A DNA stretch of 64,000 bases from contig NZ_JBHXHV010000001.1 of the NCBI RefSeq assembly GCF_042726155.1, positions 1,054,001-1,118,000 of the forward strand. The letters are read 5' to 3'. The position numbers and the translations under genes were made by a program. The DNA is from Leucobacter sp042726155 (lineage in GTDB: Bacteria; Actinomycetota; Actinomycetes; Actinomycetales; Microbacteriaceae). This document shows, one piece after another, positions 46,276 to 54,385 of the stretch (the stretch's first letter is position 1; each line of letters starts with the position of its first letter). Below the pieces are notes generated by a model that was given only the letters and a program-made list of their open reading frames with translations, made no database searches and was not told the DNA's origin.

Positions 46276-46341
46276 TTTTTGTCGCCTCCAGATGACGTTT
46301 TCGTCGCCGTTGATGGGAGTTTTTGTCGCCTCCGGGAGGGG
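46276..46341. repeat. Three 22-bp phased repeats upstream of the S10 promoter
   Basis: The core TTTT[TC]GTCGCC starts at 46276, 46298 and 46320, exactly 22 bases apart. The first and third cores extend identically to TTTTTGTCGCCTCC. Twenty-two bases is two helical turns, so the sites face the same side of the DNA, about 35-100 bases before the -35. Confidence 0.55.
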
Positions 46342-46376
46342 CGACGGGTGCACGCGCCGGGCGCGACACGCCCGGG

Positions 46377-46406
46377 TTGCATGGACGCAGCCCCCGTGCG
46401 AGAATA
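46377..46406 (+). promoter_or_regulatory. Probable S10 operon promoter
   Basis: TTGCAT (46377-46382), an 18-base gap, then AGAATA (46401-46406). It predicts a leader of about 300 bases before rpsJ. The -10 is not perfect. Confidence 0.5.
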
Positions 46407-46519
46407 GACAGGTTCAGTACTCCGCGTTTGCGCGCGGATCACTGCCAGGCAGTGCATAATCGTCCCGTTCAGGGTTGCGGTTAGGCCGCGGGTAGCGAAC
46501 AACTCCCGCACACATTTGG

Positions 46520-46542
46520 GCGGCCAGACTCAGTCCGGCCGC
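46520..46542 (+). other. Hairpin in the S10 leader
   Basis: GCGGCC and GGCCGC (46520-46525, 46537-46542) enclose a small GACT-C-AGTC stem, and the structure is followed by TTTC. It could be a site of attenuation or of ribosomal-protein feedback. Confidence 0.4.
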
Positions 46543-46719
46543 TTTCGTGCGCGCGGGGCCGCCTTGCCCGTCCATACGGAGCGAGCCGGTTTTGACAGGT
46601 GAACAGAGACCCAGCACGAAGCGTGAATAACGCTGAAGCCAGGGCGCTGGTACGTAAGACGTCCAATGCCGCGACCCGCAGGGGGAGCGGTACGACGCAA
46701 GTAGAAAGTAGAGAGTCAC

Positions 46720-47028
46720 ATGGCGGGACAGAAAATCCGCATCCGACTGAAGTCGTATGACCACGAGGTCATCGATAGCTCCGCACGCAAGATCGTCGAC
46801 ACGGTGACCCGCGCGGGTGCAACCGTGATCGGCCCCGTGCCGCTTCCGACGGAAAAGAATGTGATCGCAGTGATCCGTTCGCCCCACAAGTACAAGGACA
46901 GCCGCGAGCACTTCGAGAAGCGCACGCACAAGCGCCTGATCGACATCGTCGATCCCACCCCGAAGGCTGTCGATTCGCTCATGCGTCTCGACCTGCCTGC
47001 CGACGTCAATATCGAGATCAAGCTCTAA
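46720..47028 (+). CDS. rpsJ: 30S ribosomal protein S10
   Basis: The 102-residue protein starts MAGQKIRIRLKSYDHEVIDS and has the long loop VTRAGATVIGPVPLPTEKN that reaches into the 30S head. S10 (NusE) also joins antitermination complexes. It is the first gene of the S10 operon. rplC starts 13 bases later. Confidence 0.99.
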   Translation: MAGQKIRIRLKSYDHEVIDSSARKIVDTVTRAGATVIGPVPLPTEKNVIAVIRSPHKYKDSREHFEKRTHKRLIDIVDPTPKAVDSLMRLDLPADVNIEIKL

Positions 47029-47041
47029 GGGGGGTCCGGAC

Positions 47042-47695
47042 ATGTCAGTAACACGTAACGTGAAGGGTCTTCTGGGCACCAAGCTCGGTATGACGCAGGT
47101 ATGGGACGAGAACGGCAATGTCGTTCCCGTTACCGTTATCGAGGTGGCGCCGAACGTTGTCACCCAGATCCGCACCGCAGAGGTCGACGGCTACAGCGCC
47201 GTGCAGATCGCCGCAGGTCAGATCGATCCCCGCAAGGTCAACAAGCCGACCGCGGGTCACTTTGAGAAGGCCGGCGTTACGCCGCGCCGCCACCTCACCG
47301 AGGTTCGCACCTCCGATGCGTCGGAGTATGCACTCGGCCAGGAGCTCACCGTGGACGCCACCTTCGAGGCCGGTCAGCTGATCGACGTCGTTGGTACCTC
47401 CAAGGGCAAGGGCTTCGCCGGTGCAATGAAGCGTCACAACTTCTCCGGTGTTGGTGCATCTCACGGTGCACACCGTAACCACCGTAAGCCCGGCTCGATC
47501 GGCGGCGCCGCGACTCCCGGTCGCGTCTTCAAGGGTCAGCGTATGCCGGGTCGCATGGGTGGCGAGCGCGTCACCGTGCAGAACCTCACCGTGCAGGCTG
47601 TTGACGCCGAGAAGGGCCTCATCCTCGTTAAGGGTGCAGTTCCCGGTGCGCGCGGTCGTCTCGTATTCGTTCGCAACGCAGTGAAGGGGGCGTAG
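47042..47695 (+). CDS. rplC: 50S ribosomal protein L3
   Basis: The 217-residue protein begins MSVTRNVKGLLGTKLGMTQVWDEN. The extended loop near the peptidyl-transferase centre contains FAGAMKRHNFSGVGASHGAHRNHRKPGSIGGAATPGRVFKG. One of the first proteins bound during 50S assembly. rplD follows after 3 bases. Confidence 0.99.
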   Translation: MSVTRNVKGLLGTKLGMTQVWDENGNVVPVTVIEVAPNVVTQIRTAEVDGYSAVQIAAGQIDPRKVNKPTAGHFEKAGVTPRRHLTEVRTSDASEYALGQELTVDATFEAGQLIDVVGTSKGKGFAGAMKRHNFSGVGASHGAHRNHRKPGSIGGAATPGRVFKGQRMPGRMGGERVTVQNLTVQAVDAEKGLILVKGAVPGARGRLVFVRNAVKGA

Positions 47696-47698
47696 TTC

Positions 47699-48352
47699 AT
47701 GGCTACCGCTACCAAGCTCGAGGTGTTCGACGCTCAGGGCAAGAAGGCCGGGTCGGTTGACCTTCCCGAGACCATCTTCGGTGTCGACCCCAACATCCCG
47801 CTGATCCACCAGGTGGTCACCGCTCAGCTCGCAGCTGCGCGTCAGGGCACGCACAAGACCAAGAACCGCGGAGAAGTTTCCGGTTCGGGTGTCAAGCCGT
47901 TCAAGCAGAAGGGCACCGGCCGCGCTCGTCAGGGTTCGGTTCGTGCTCCTGAGCACCGCGGCGGCGGCGTCGTCCACGGCCCCGTGCCGCGCGACTACTC
48001 GCAGCGCACCCCCAAGAAGATGATCGCTGCTGCGCTTCGCGGCCTGCTTTCGGATCGCGCCCGCGCGAACCGCCTGCATGTTGTCGAGACGTTCGGCATC
48101 GCCGATAAGCCCAGCACCAAGGCCGCACGCGATTTCCTCGTGTCGGTTGCTCCGGGCAAGCGCGTGCTCGTGGTCATCACCCGTGAGGACGAGCTGACGG
48201 CGCTTAGCGTCCGCAACCTGGCACACGTTCACGTGCTGTTCCAGGATCAGCTCAACGCCTACGACGTGGTCGTCAGCGACGATCTCGTCTTCACCAAGGC
48301 CGCCTTCGACGCGTTCGTCGATGGCCGTGCCGCTCAGGAGGACACGAAGTGA
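47699..48352 (+). CDS. rplD: 50S ribosomal protein L4
   Basis: The 217-residue protein has the exit-tunnel loop KQKGTGRARQGSVRAPEHRGGGVVHGP. In enterobacteria L4 represses its own S10 operon through the leader; whether that holds here is unknown, but the long leader makes it worth asking. Its stop overlaps the rplW start (GTGA). Confidence 0.99.
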   Translation: MATATKLEVFDAQGKKAGSVDLPETIFGVDPNIPLIHQVVTAQLAAARQGTHKTKNRGEVSGSGVKPFKQKGTGRARQGSVRAPEHRGGGVVHGPVPRDYSQRTPKKMIAAALRGLLSDRARANRLHVVETFGIADKPSTKAARDFLVSVAPGKRVLVVITREDELTALSVRNLAHVHVLFQDQLNAYDVVVSDDLVFTKAAFDAFVDGRAAQEDTK

Positions 48353-48648
48353 GCTTGAACAAGTCCGCACACGACGTCATCATCCGCCCGATCGTCTCGG
48401 AGAAGAGCTACGGTCTCATCGACGCCAACGGCCAGTACACCTTCGAGGTGGCGCCGGAGTCGAACAAGACCGAGATCAAGCTCGCTGTCGAAGAGGTCTT
48501 CAATGTGAAGGTCGCTAAGGTCCGCACGCTGACCCGCAAGGGGAAGTCCCGCCGCACGAAGTTCGGCTTGGGCAAGCGCAAGGACACCAAGCGTGCCATT
48601 GTCACCCTGAAGTCGGGCTCCATCGACATCTTCACGGCTGCGCTGTAG
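48349..48648 (+). CDS. rplW: 50S ribosomal protein L23
   Basis: The 99-residue protein starts at GTG 48349 (MSLNKSAHDVIIRPIVSEKS). It sits at the tunnel exit, where trigger factor and signal recognition particle dock. The C-terminus is TLKSGSIDIFTAAL. Confidence 0.99.
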   Translation: MSLNKSAHDVIIRPIVSEKSYGLIDANGQYTFEVAPESNKTEIKLAVEEVFNVKVAKVRTLTRKGKSRRTKFGLGKRKDTKRAIVTLKSGSIDIFTAAL

Positions 48649-48670
48649 AAGGGGCGAAGAGGAACACATC

Positions 48671-49507
48671 ATGGCAATTCGCAAGTACAAGCCGACGACC
48701 CCGGGTCGTCGCGGCTCAAGCGTTGCTGATTTCGCTGAAATCACCCGCTCGACGCCTGAGAAGTCGCTGCTCCGCCCGCTCCCCAAGACCGGCGGCCGCA
48801 ACAACCAGGGCCGGATCACCACCCGTCACATCGGTGGTGGCCACAAGCGCCAGTACCGCGTCATCGACTTCCGTCGTCATGACAAGGACGGCGTGGATGC
48901 CAAGGTCGCGCACATCGAGTACGACCCCAACCGCACCGCGCGCATTGCGCTGCTGCACTTTGTGGACGGCACGAAGCGCTACATCATCGCGCCGAACAAG
49001 TTGAAGCAGGGCGATGTCGTCGAGTCGGGTTCCGGCGCAGACATCAAGCCAGGCAACAACCTGCCGCTGAAGAACATCCCGACCGGTACGGTCATCCACG
49101 CGATCGAGCTGAAGCCGGGTGGGGGAGCGAAGCTCGCTCGTTCCGCTGGCGCTTCCGTTCGCCTCGTGGCAAAGGATGGCCCCTACGCGCAGCTGCGTCT
49201 CCCCTCGGGTGAGATCCGCAACGTCGACGCGCGCTGCCGCGCGACGATCGGCGAGGTCGGCAACGCCGAGCAGTCGAACATCAACTGGGGTAAGGCCGGC
49301 CGTATGCGCTGGAAGGGCGTCCGCCCGACCGTGCGTGGTGTCGTCATGAACCCGGTGGATCACCCCCACGGTGGTGGCGAAGGCCGCACCTCGGGTGGTC
49401 GTCACCCGGTTAGCCCCTGGGGCCAGAAGGAAGGCCGTACGCGCCATCCGAACAAGGAAAGCGACAAGCTCATCGTGCGTCGCCGCAACGCTGGCAAGAA
49501 GCGTTAG
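48671..49507 (+). CDS. rplB: 50S ribosomal protein L2
   Basis: The 278-residue protein carries the conserved peptidyl-transferase-adjacent loop NPVDHPHGGGEGRTSGGRHPVSPWG with the essential His. MAIRKYKPTTPGRRGSSVADF is the actinobacterial start. A GAAGAGGAA-type site precedes the ATG. Confidence 0.99.
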   Translation: MAIRKYKPTTPGRRGSSVADFAEITRSTPEKSLLRPLPKTGGRNNQGRITTRHIGGGHKRQYRVIDFRRHDKDGVDAKVAHIEYDPNRTARIALLHFVDGTKRYIIAPNKLKQGDVVESGSGADIKPGNNLPLKNIPTGTVIHAIELKPGGGAKLARSAGASVRLVAKDGPYAQLRLPSGEIRNVDARCRATIGEVGNAEQSNINWGKAGRMRWKGVRPTVRGVVMNPVDHPHGGGEGRTSGGRHPVSPWGQKEGRTRHPNKESDKLIVRRRNAGKKR

Positions 49508-49531
49508 TCGACAGGTAGGAGAGAGTAGAAG

Positions 49532-49813
49532 ATGCCTCGTAGTCTTAAGAAAGGCCCCTTCGTCGATAACCACCTGTTGAACAAGGTGGTTGTCCAGAAC
49601 GAAGCTGGCTCCAAGAACGTGATCAAGACCTGGTCGCGCCGCTCGATGATCATCCCCGCAATGCTGGGACACACCATCGCGGTGCACGACGGTCGGAAGC
49701 ACATCCCCGTGTTCGTCACGGAGACCATGGTCGGTCACAAGCTGGGCGAGTTTGCGCCCACTCGTACCTTCCGTGGACACGTGAAGGACGACAAGAAGGG
49801 CCGTCGCCGCTAA
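49532..49813 (+). CDS. rpsS: 30S ribosomal protein S19
   Basis: The 93-residue protein MPRSLKKGPFVDNHLLNKVV contacts S13 in the 30S head. RPTR-like GEFAPTRTFRGHVKDDKKGRRR ends it. It follows rplB after 24 bases. Confidence 0.99.
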   Translation: MPRSLKKGPFVDNHLLNKVVVQNEAGSKNVIKTWSRRSMIIPAMLGHTIAVHDGRKHIPVFVTETMVGHKLGEFAPTRTFRGHVKDDKKGRRR

Positions 49814-49838
49814 GCGGTGACGTGAAGGAGGAAGAGAA

Positions 49839-50219
49839 ATGGTGGAGTCGATCGCACGCGTGCGTCATATCCGCATCACCCCCCAGAAGGCCCGTCGTGT
49901 CATTGACCTGGTCCGTGGGAAGAACGCTCAGGAGGCACTCGCCATCCTGAAGTTCGCCCCGCAGGCCGCAGCGGAGCCGATTTTCAAGCTCGTCGCCTCG
50001 GCGATCGCGAATGCGCGCGTCAAGGCCGACAAGGAGAACCTGCGTCTCAACGAGGACGAGCTCGTCGTTGCTCGTGCGTTCGTGGACGAGGGCGCAACGC
50101 TGAAGCGTTTCCGCCCCCGTGCTCAGGGCCGCGCATTCCGTATCAACAAGCGCACCAGCCACATCACTATCGTGCTGCAGACGGCTGATGAGCTCGCCGC
50201 CGTGAAGAAGGGAGCCTAG
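49839..50219 (+). CDS. rplV: 50S ribosomal protein L22
   Basis: The 126-residue protein has the tunnel hairpin region PRAQGRAFRINKRTSHITIVL. It shapes the macrolide-binding part of the exit tunnel; no insertion or deletion typical of resistance is seen. The ATG follows GAAGGAGG. Confidence 0.99.
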   Translation: MVESIARVRHIRITPQKARRVIDLVRGKNAQEALAILKFAPQAAAEPIFKLVASAIANARVKADKENLRLNEDELVVARAFVDEGATLKRFRPRAQGRAFRINKRTSHITIVLQTADELAAVKKGA

Positions 50220-50221
50220 GT

Positions 50222-50980
50222 ATGGGCCAGAAGATTCATCCCTATGGCTTCCGCCTCGGGATCACCACCGATCACGTATCGCGTTGGTTCTCGGACTCGA
50301 CCAAGGTCGGCCAGCGTTACGCTGACTACCTTGCCGAGGACATCAAGATCCGTCAGCACCTGACGAAGCAGCTCGACCGCGCGGGCGTGTCCCGCGTCGA
50401 GATCGAGCGCACCCGTGACCGTGTTCGCGTGGACATCCACTCGGCACGTCCCGGTATCGTCATCGGTCGCCGTGGCGCAGAGGCTGAGCGCATCCGCGCT
50501 GACCTCGAGAAGCTCACCGGCAAGCAGATCCAGCTGAACATCCTCGAGGTCAAGAACCCCGAGGCTGACGCTCAGCTCGTTGCACAGGGCATTGCCGAGC
50601 AGCTCGCTGCTCGCGTGGCGTTCCGTCGTGCGATGCGCAAGGGTCTGCAGGGCGCTCAGCGCGCCGGCGCCAAGGGCATCCGTATCCAGGTCTCCGGCCG
50701 CCTTGGCGGCGCCGAGATGAGCCGTTCGGAGTTCTACCGCGAAGGCCGCGTGCCGCTGCACACGCTCCGCGCGAACATCGACTACGGCTTCTACGAGGCG
50801 AAGACCACCTTCGGCCGTATCGGCGTGAAGGTCTGGATTTACAAGGGTGACCTCACCAACAAGGAACTCGCTCGCGAGCAGGCGGCCCAGAAGCCGTCGC
50901 GCGACCGCGGCGACCGCCGTCGTGCGCCCCGTGGCGCACAGGCTGAGGCTGCACCCGCTGCAGCAGGAGCGGAGAAGTAA
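50222..50980 (+). CDS. rpsC: 30S ribosomal protein S3
   Basis: The 252-residue protein begins MGQKIHPYGFRLGITTDHVSRW and contains a KH RNA-binding domain (RPGIVIGRRGAEAERI). An Arg/Ala-rich C-terminal tail (RDRGDRRRAPRGAQAEAAPA) extends beyond the common core, as in other actinobacteria. Confidence 0.99.
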   Translation: MGQKIHPYGFRLGITTDHVSRWFSDSTKVGQRYADYLAEDIKIRQHLTKQLDRAGVSRVEIERTRDRVRVDIHSARPGIVIGRRGAEAERIRADLEKLTGKQIQLNILEVKNPEADAQLVAQGIAEQLAARVAFRRAMRKGLQGAQRAGAKGIRIQVSGRLGGAEMSRSEFYREGRVPLHTLRANIDYGFYEAKTTFGRIGVKVWIYKGDLTNKELAREQAAQKPSRDRGDRRRAPRGAQAEAAPAAAGAEK

Positions 50981-50982
50981 GC

Positions 50983-51402
50983 ATGCTGATTCCCCGTCGA
51001 GTCAAGTACCGCAAGCAGCACCACCCGAGCCGTACCGGCATGTCCAAGGGTGGCAACGAGATCGCGTTCGGTGATTTCGGTATCCAGGCACTGACCCCCG
51101 CTTACGTGACGAACCGTCAGATCGAGTCCGCTCGTATCGCGATGACCCGTCACATCAAGCGCGGTGGCAAGGTGTGGATCAACATCTACCCCGATCGTCC
51201 CCTCACCAAGAAGCCTGCGGAAACCCGCATGGGTTCCGGTAAGGGCTCGCCCGAGTGGTGGGTTGCCAATGTCAAGCCGGGCCGCGTCCTCTTTGAGGTC
51301 GCCGGTGTCGATGAGGAGCTCGCACGCGAGGCGCTCACCCGCGCCATCCACAAGCTGCCCCTCAAGGCCCGCATTATCAAGCGCGAGGAGGGCGACGCGT
51401 AA
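50983..51402 (+). CDS. rplP: 50S ribosomal protein L16
   Basis: The 139-residue protein starts MLIPRRVKYRKQHHPSRTGM and has GSGKGSPEWWVANVKPGRVLFE, which contacts the A-site tRNA. Its TAATG end overlaps the rpmC start. Confidence 0.99.
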   Translation: MLIPRRVKYRKQHHPSRTGMSKGGNEIAFGDFGIQALTPAYVTNRQIESARIAMTRHIKRGGKVWINIYPDRPLTKKPAETRMGSGKGSPEWWVANVKPGRVLFEVAGVDEELAREALTRAIHKLPLKARIIKREEGDA

Positions 51403-51710
51403 TGGCGATCGGTACCAAAGAACTAGCCATCACCGAACTCGATACGTTCGAGAACGAGCGACTGGCTGAGGAACTGAAGAAGGCAAAGGGCGAGCTCTTT
51501 AACCTTCGTTTCCAGTCGGCCACCGGCCAGCTGGAAAGCCACGGCCGCGTCCGTCAGGTGAAGCGCGACATCGCTCGCATTTACACCGTGCTGCGTGAGC
51601 GCGAGCTCGGCATTCGTGCCACCCCCGCTGCCGCTGCGCCCGCAAAGGCGAAGAAGAGCAGCAAGAAGACCGAGCAGGCGGATGCCGCCGCTGAGACGAA
51701 GGAGGCCTAA
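51402..51710 (+). CDS. rpmC: 50S ribosomal protein L29, with C-terminal extension
   Basis: The core L29 (ELDTFENERLAEELKKAKGELFNLRFQSATGQLESHGRV) is followed by about 30 extra residues, Ala/Lys rich (AAAAPAKAKKSSKKTEQADA). The total of 102 residues exceeds the usual 60-80. The tail is probably disordered near the tunnel exit. Confidence 0.97.
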   Translation: MAIGTKELAITELDTFENERLAEELKKAKGELFNLRFQSATGQLESHGRVRQVKRDIARIYTVLRERELGIRATPAAAAPAKAKKSSKKTEQADAAAETKEA

Positions 51711-51712
51711 CT

Positions 51713-51985
51713 ATGGCTGAGGTCGAGAAGGAACAGCGCGGCTACCGTAAGGCTCGCCGCGGCTATGTCGTCAGCGACAAGATGGAAAAGACCATCGTCG
51801 TTGAGGTCGAGGATCGCGTGAAGCACCCGCTCTACGGCAAGGTGCTGCGTCGTTCGTCGAAGGTGAAGGCCCACGACGAGCAGAACACGGCTGGCATCGG
51901 CGATCTCGTGCTCATCCACGAGACCCGGCCGCTGAGCGCTACCAAGCGCTGGCGTCTGGTCGAGGTCCTCGAGAAGGCGAAGTAA
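51713..51985 (+). CDS. rpsQ: 30S ribosomal protein S17
   Basis: The 90-residue protein contains KARRGYVVSDKMEKTIVVEVEDRVKHPLYGKVLRRSSKVKAHDE, the conserved S17 OB fold. It binds 16S rRNA early in 30S assembly. It ends 32 bases before rplN. Confidence 0.99.
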   Translation: MAEVEKEQRGYRKARRGYVVSDKMEKTIVVEVEDRVKHPLYGKVLRRSSKVKAHDEQNTAGIGDLVLIHETRPLSATKRWRLVEVLEKAK

Positions 51986-52017
51986 GCCCTCGGGCTTACT
52001 CAGTGAAGGAGTATTAA

Positions 52018-52386
52018 GTGATTCAGCAGGAATCCCGACTGAAGGTTGCCGATAACAGCGGCGCCAAGCAGTTGCTCACGATCCGTGTCCTCGGTGGCTC
52101 GAAGCGTCGTTACGCCGGTCTCGGTGACACGATCGTCGCGACCGTCAAGGACGCGATCCCCGGTGGCAACGTCAAGAAGGGCGATGTGGTCAAGGCCGTT
52201 ATCGTTCGTACGCGCAAGTCGACCCGTCGTGCTGACGGTTCGTACATTGCGTTTGACGAGAATGCCGCCGTTATCCTCAAGGCCGACGGGGAGCCCCGCG
52301 GCACCCGCATCTTCGGGCCGGTCGGACGTGAACTCCGCGACAAGCGGTTCATGAAGATCGTCTCGCTCGCACCGGAGGTGATCTAG
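52018..52386 (+). CDS. rplN: 50S ribosomal protein L14
   Basis: The 122-residue protein starts at GTG 52018 (MIQQESRLKVADNSGAKQLL), after GAAGGAG. It forms part of the intersubunit bridge. FDENAAVILKADGEPRGTRIFGPV is the typical core. Confidence 0.99.
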   Translation: MIQQESRLKVADNSGAKQLLTIRVLGGSKRRYAGLGDTIVATVKDAIPGGNVKKGDVVKAVIVRTRKSTRRADGSYIAFDENAAVILKADGEPRGTRIFGPVGRELRDKRFMKIVSLAPEVI

Positions 52387-52390
52387 TCCT

Positions 52391-52756
52391 ATGGGCGCAA
52401 AGATCAAGAAGGGTGACCTCGTCGAGGTCATCTCTGGCCCGTCGCAGGAACGTGGCGGCTACAAGGGCAAGCAGGGTCGAGTAATCGAGGTCCTGTCTGA
52501 CAGCGATCGCATCGTGGTTGAGGGCGTTAACTTCGTCACCAAGCACGTGCGCGTCGGCCAGTCAGACCGTGGCACCCGCGAGGGTGGCATCGAGACCGTC
52601 GAGGCCCCGATCCATGTTTCGAACGTCGCTGTTGTCGATCCCGAGACGAAGAAGCCGACTCGCATCGGTTTCCGCGTCGAGGAAGTCGAGAAGAACGGCA
52701 AGAAGAAGACTGTTCGCGTGCGTTACGCGAAGAAGTCCGGGAAGGATCTCGCATGA
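52391..52756 (+). CDS. rplX: 50S ribosomal protein L24
   Basis: The 121-residue protein has the KOW motif GDLVEVISGPSQERGGYKGKQGRVIEV. It starts 50S assembly. The end overlaps rplE by four bases (ATGA). Confidence 0.99.
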   Translation: MGAKIKKGDLVEVISGPSQERGGYKGKQGRVIEVLSDSDRIVVEGVNFVTKHVRVGQSDRGTREGGIETVEAPIHVSNVAVVDPETKKPTRIGFRVEEVEKNGKKKTVRVRYAKKSGKDLA

Positions 52757-53322
52757 CCGAGACTGCAGCGACCACCGCTCAGCCCCGCCTGAAGCAGAAG
52801 TACCGCTCTGAGATCGTTCCGCAGCTGCGCGAAGAGTTCAGCTACGCCAACATCATGCAGGTTCCCGGCGTCGTAAAGGTCGTCGTGAACACCGGTGTCG
52901 GCGAGGCGGCTCGTGACAGCAAGGTGATTGAGGGCGCAATTGCTGACCTCATCAAGATCACCGGCCAGAAGCCGATGGTCACCAAGGCCCGCAAGTCCAT
53001 CGCGCAGTTCAAGCTGCGCGAGGGCCAGGCCATTGGTGCTCACGTCACGCTTCGTGGCGACCGTGCGTGGGAATTCCTCGACCGGTTGGTCAACCTGGCG
53101 CTGCCCCGTATTCGCGATTTCCGCGGCCTTTCGCCGCGTCAGTTCGACGGAAACGGCAACTACACCTTCGGTTTGACCGAGCAGAGTGTGTTCCACGAGA
53201 TCGATCAGGATAAGATTGATCGCGTGCGTGGGTTCGACATCACTGTCGTGACCACCGCAAAGAACGATGACGAGGGTCGTGCGCTGCTTCGCGCGCTCGG
53301 TTTCCCCTTCAAGTCGGAATAA
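52753..53322 (+). CDS. rplE: 50S ribosomal protein L5
   Basis: The 189-residue protein binds 5S rRNA: FSYANIMQVPGVVKVVVNTGVGEAARDSK and RIRDFRGLSPRQFDGNGNYTFGLTEQ. No S14 gene follows; the next 118 bases hold only a strong hairpin. Confidence 0.99.
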   Translation: MTETAATTAQPRLKQKYRSEIVPQLREEFSYANIMQVPGVVKVVVNTGVGEAARDSKVIEGAIADLIKITGQKPMVTKARKSIAQFKLREGQAIGAHVTLRGDRAWEFLDRLVNLALPRIRDFRGLSPRQFDGNGNYTFGLTEQSVFHEIDQDKIDRVRGFDITVVTTAKNDDEGRALLRALGFPFKSE

Positions 53323-53342
53323 CTGAATAGTCCAAACGGCAC

Positions 53343-53368
53343 GGGTGCCCGGGATTTCCCGGGCACCC
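53343..53368 (+). terminator. Strong hairpin in the rplE-rpsH gap
   Basis: GGGTGCCCGGGA (53343-53354) and TCCCGGGCACCC (53357-53368) form a perfect 12-bp stem with a very tight loop. There is no T-run. It could reduce transcription into the rest of the operon, or be an RNA processing or stability element. It sits where rpsN/rpsZ lies in many bacteria. Confidence 0.6.
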
Positions 53369-53440
53369 AATCCGTGTGTCACCCAGGTCGTCCGCCGGTG
53401 TACCGGCGTATGAAACCAGGCGAAAACGAAAGAGTCACTT

Positions 53441-53839
53441 ATGACGATGACTGACCCGGTAGCAGACATGCTCACCCGGCTGCGCAACGCAAACTCTGCG
53501 CATCATGACGACGTTTCGCTCCCCGGCTCAAAGCTGAAGGAGCGGATCGCTGAGATCCTCAAGCGTGAAGGCTACATCCAGGACTGGAAGGTCGAACCGG
53601 CTCGCGTCGGCACGACCATCACCATGTCGCTGAAGTACGGCCCGAACCGTGAGCGTTCCATTGAGGGCATCAAGCGGGTTTCCAAGCCCGGCCTTCGCGT
53701 GTACGCGGGCTCGACCGAGATCCCGAGCGTGCTCGGCGGACTCGGCATTGCGATCCTGTCCACCTCCTCGGGTCTGTTGACCGACCGCGAGGCTGAGCAG
53801 AAGGGCGTTGGCGGGGAAGTCCTCGCTTACGTGTGGTAA
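53441..53839 (+). CDS. rpsH: 30S ribosomal protein S8
   Basis: The 132-residue protein MTMTDPVADMLTRLRNANSAHH binds the central domain of 16S rRNA. GLGIAILSTSSGLLTDREAEQKGVGGEVLAYVW ends it. In E. coli S8 represses the spc operon at an mRNA hairpin. Confidence 0.99.
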   Translation: MTMTDPVADMLTRLRNANSAHHDDVSLPGSKLKERIAEILKREGYIQDWKVEPARVGTTITMSLKYGPNRERSIEGIKRVSKPGLRVYAGSTEIPSVLGGLGIAILSTSSGLLTDREAEQKGVGGEVLAYVW

Positions 53840-53845
53840 CCCGTC

Positions 53846-54382
53846 ATGTCACGTATTGGTAAGCTTCCCATCACCGTTCCCGGTGGTGTAGATGTCAAGA
53901 TCGACGGCCAGAAGGTCACGGTCAAGGGCTCGAAGGGCGAGCTGACGCTCGTCGTCGCAGAGCCCATCCGCGTAGCTCTCGAAGACGGACAGGTGCTCGT
54001 CACCCGTCCGAACGACGAGCGCGACTCGCGAGCGCTGCACGGCCTGAGCCGCACGCTCATCAACAACAACATCATCGGTGTCACCGAGGGCTACACGAAG
54101 CAGCTCGAGGTCGTCGGCACCGGTTACCGTGTGCAGCAGAAGGGTACCGGCCTTGAGCTGGCGCTCGGCTTCTCGCACCCGGTCAACGTGGACGCTCCGG
54201 CGGGCATCACGCTCGCAGTCGAGGGCAACACGAAGATCACCGTCAGCGGGATCTCGAAGCAGGCTGTCGGCGAAGCCGCAGCCAATATCCGCAAGCTGAA
54301 GAAGCCGGAGCCCTACAAGGGCAAGGGCATTCGCTACGCGGGCGAGGTCGTCCGTCGCAAGGCAGGAAAGGCTGGTAAGTAA
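53846..54382 (+). CDS. rplF: 50S ribosomal protein L6
   Basis: The 178-residue protein starts MSRIGKLPITVPGGVDVKID and ends with the L6 signature KKPEPYKGKGIRYAGEVVRRKAGK. It lies near the factor-binding site. It starts six bases after rpsH. Confidence 0.99.
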   Translation: MSRIGKLPITVPGGVDVKIDGQKVTVKGSKGELTLVVAEPIRVALEDGQVLVTRPNDERDSRALHGLSRTLINNNIIGVTEGYTKQLEVVGTGYRVQQKGTGLELALGFSHPVNVDAPAGITLAVEGNTKITVSGISKQAVGEAAANIRKLKKPEPYKGKGIRYAGEVVRRKAGKAGK

Positions 54383-54385
54383 CCC

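Larger units (their letters stand above)
46127..46719. other. Non-coding region between the WecA-type gene and rpsJ
   Basis: No credible gene is seen in these 593 bases. In order they hold an imperfect 18-bp inverted repeat (46183-46254), three 22-bp phased repeats (46276-46341), a promoter (46377-46406) and a roughly 300-base S10 leader with one clear hairpin near 46520-46542. Confidence 0.8.

Noticed and set aside
46592..46597. TTGACA as a second S10 promoter.
   Set aside because: The sequence 16-19 bases downstream (CACGAA) is not a -10; the nearest AT-rich hexamer is 26 bases away.
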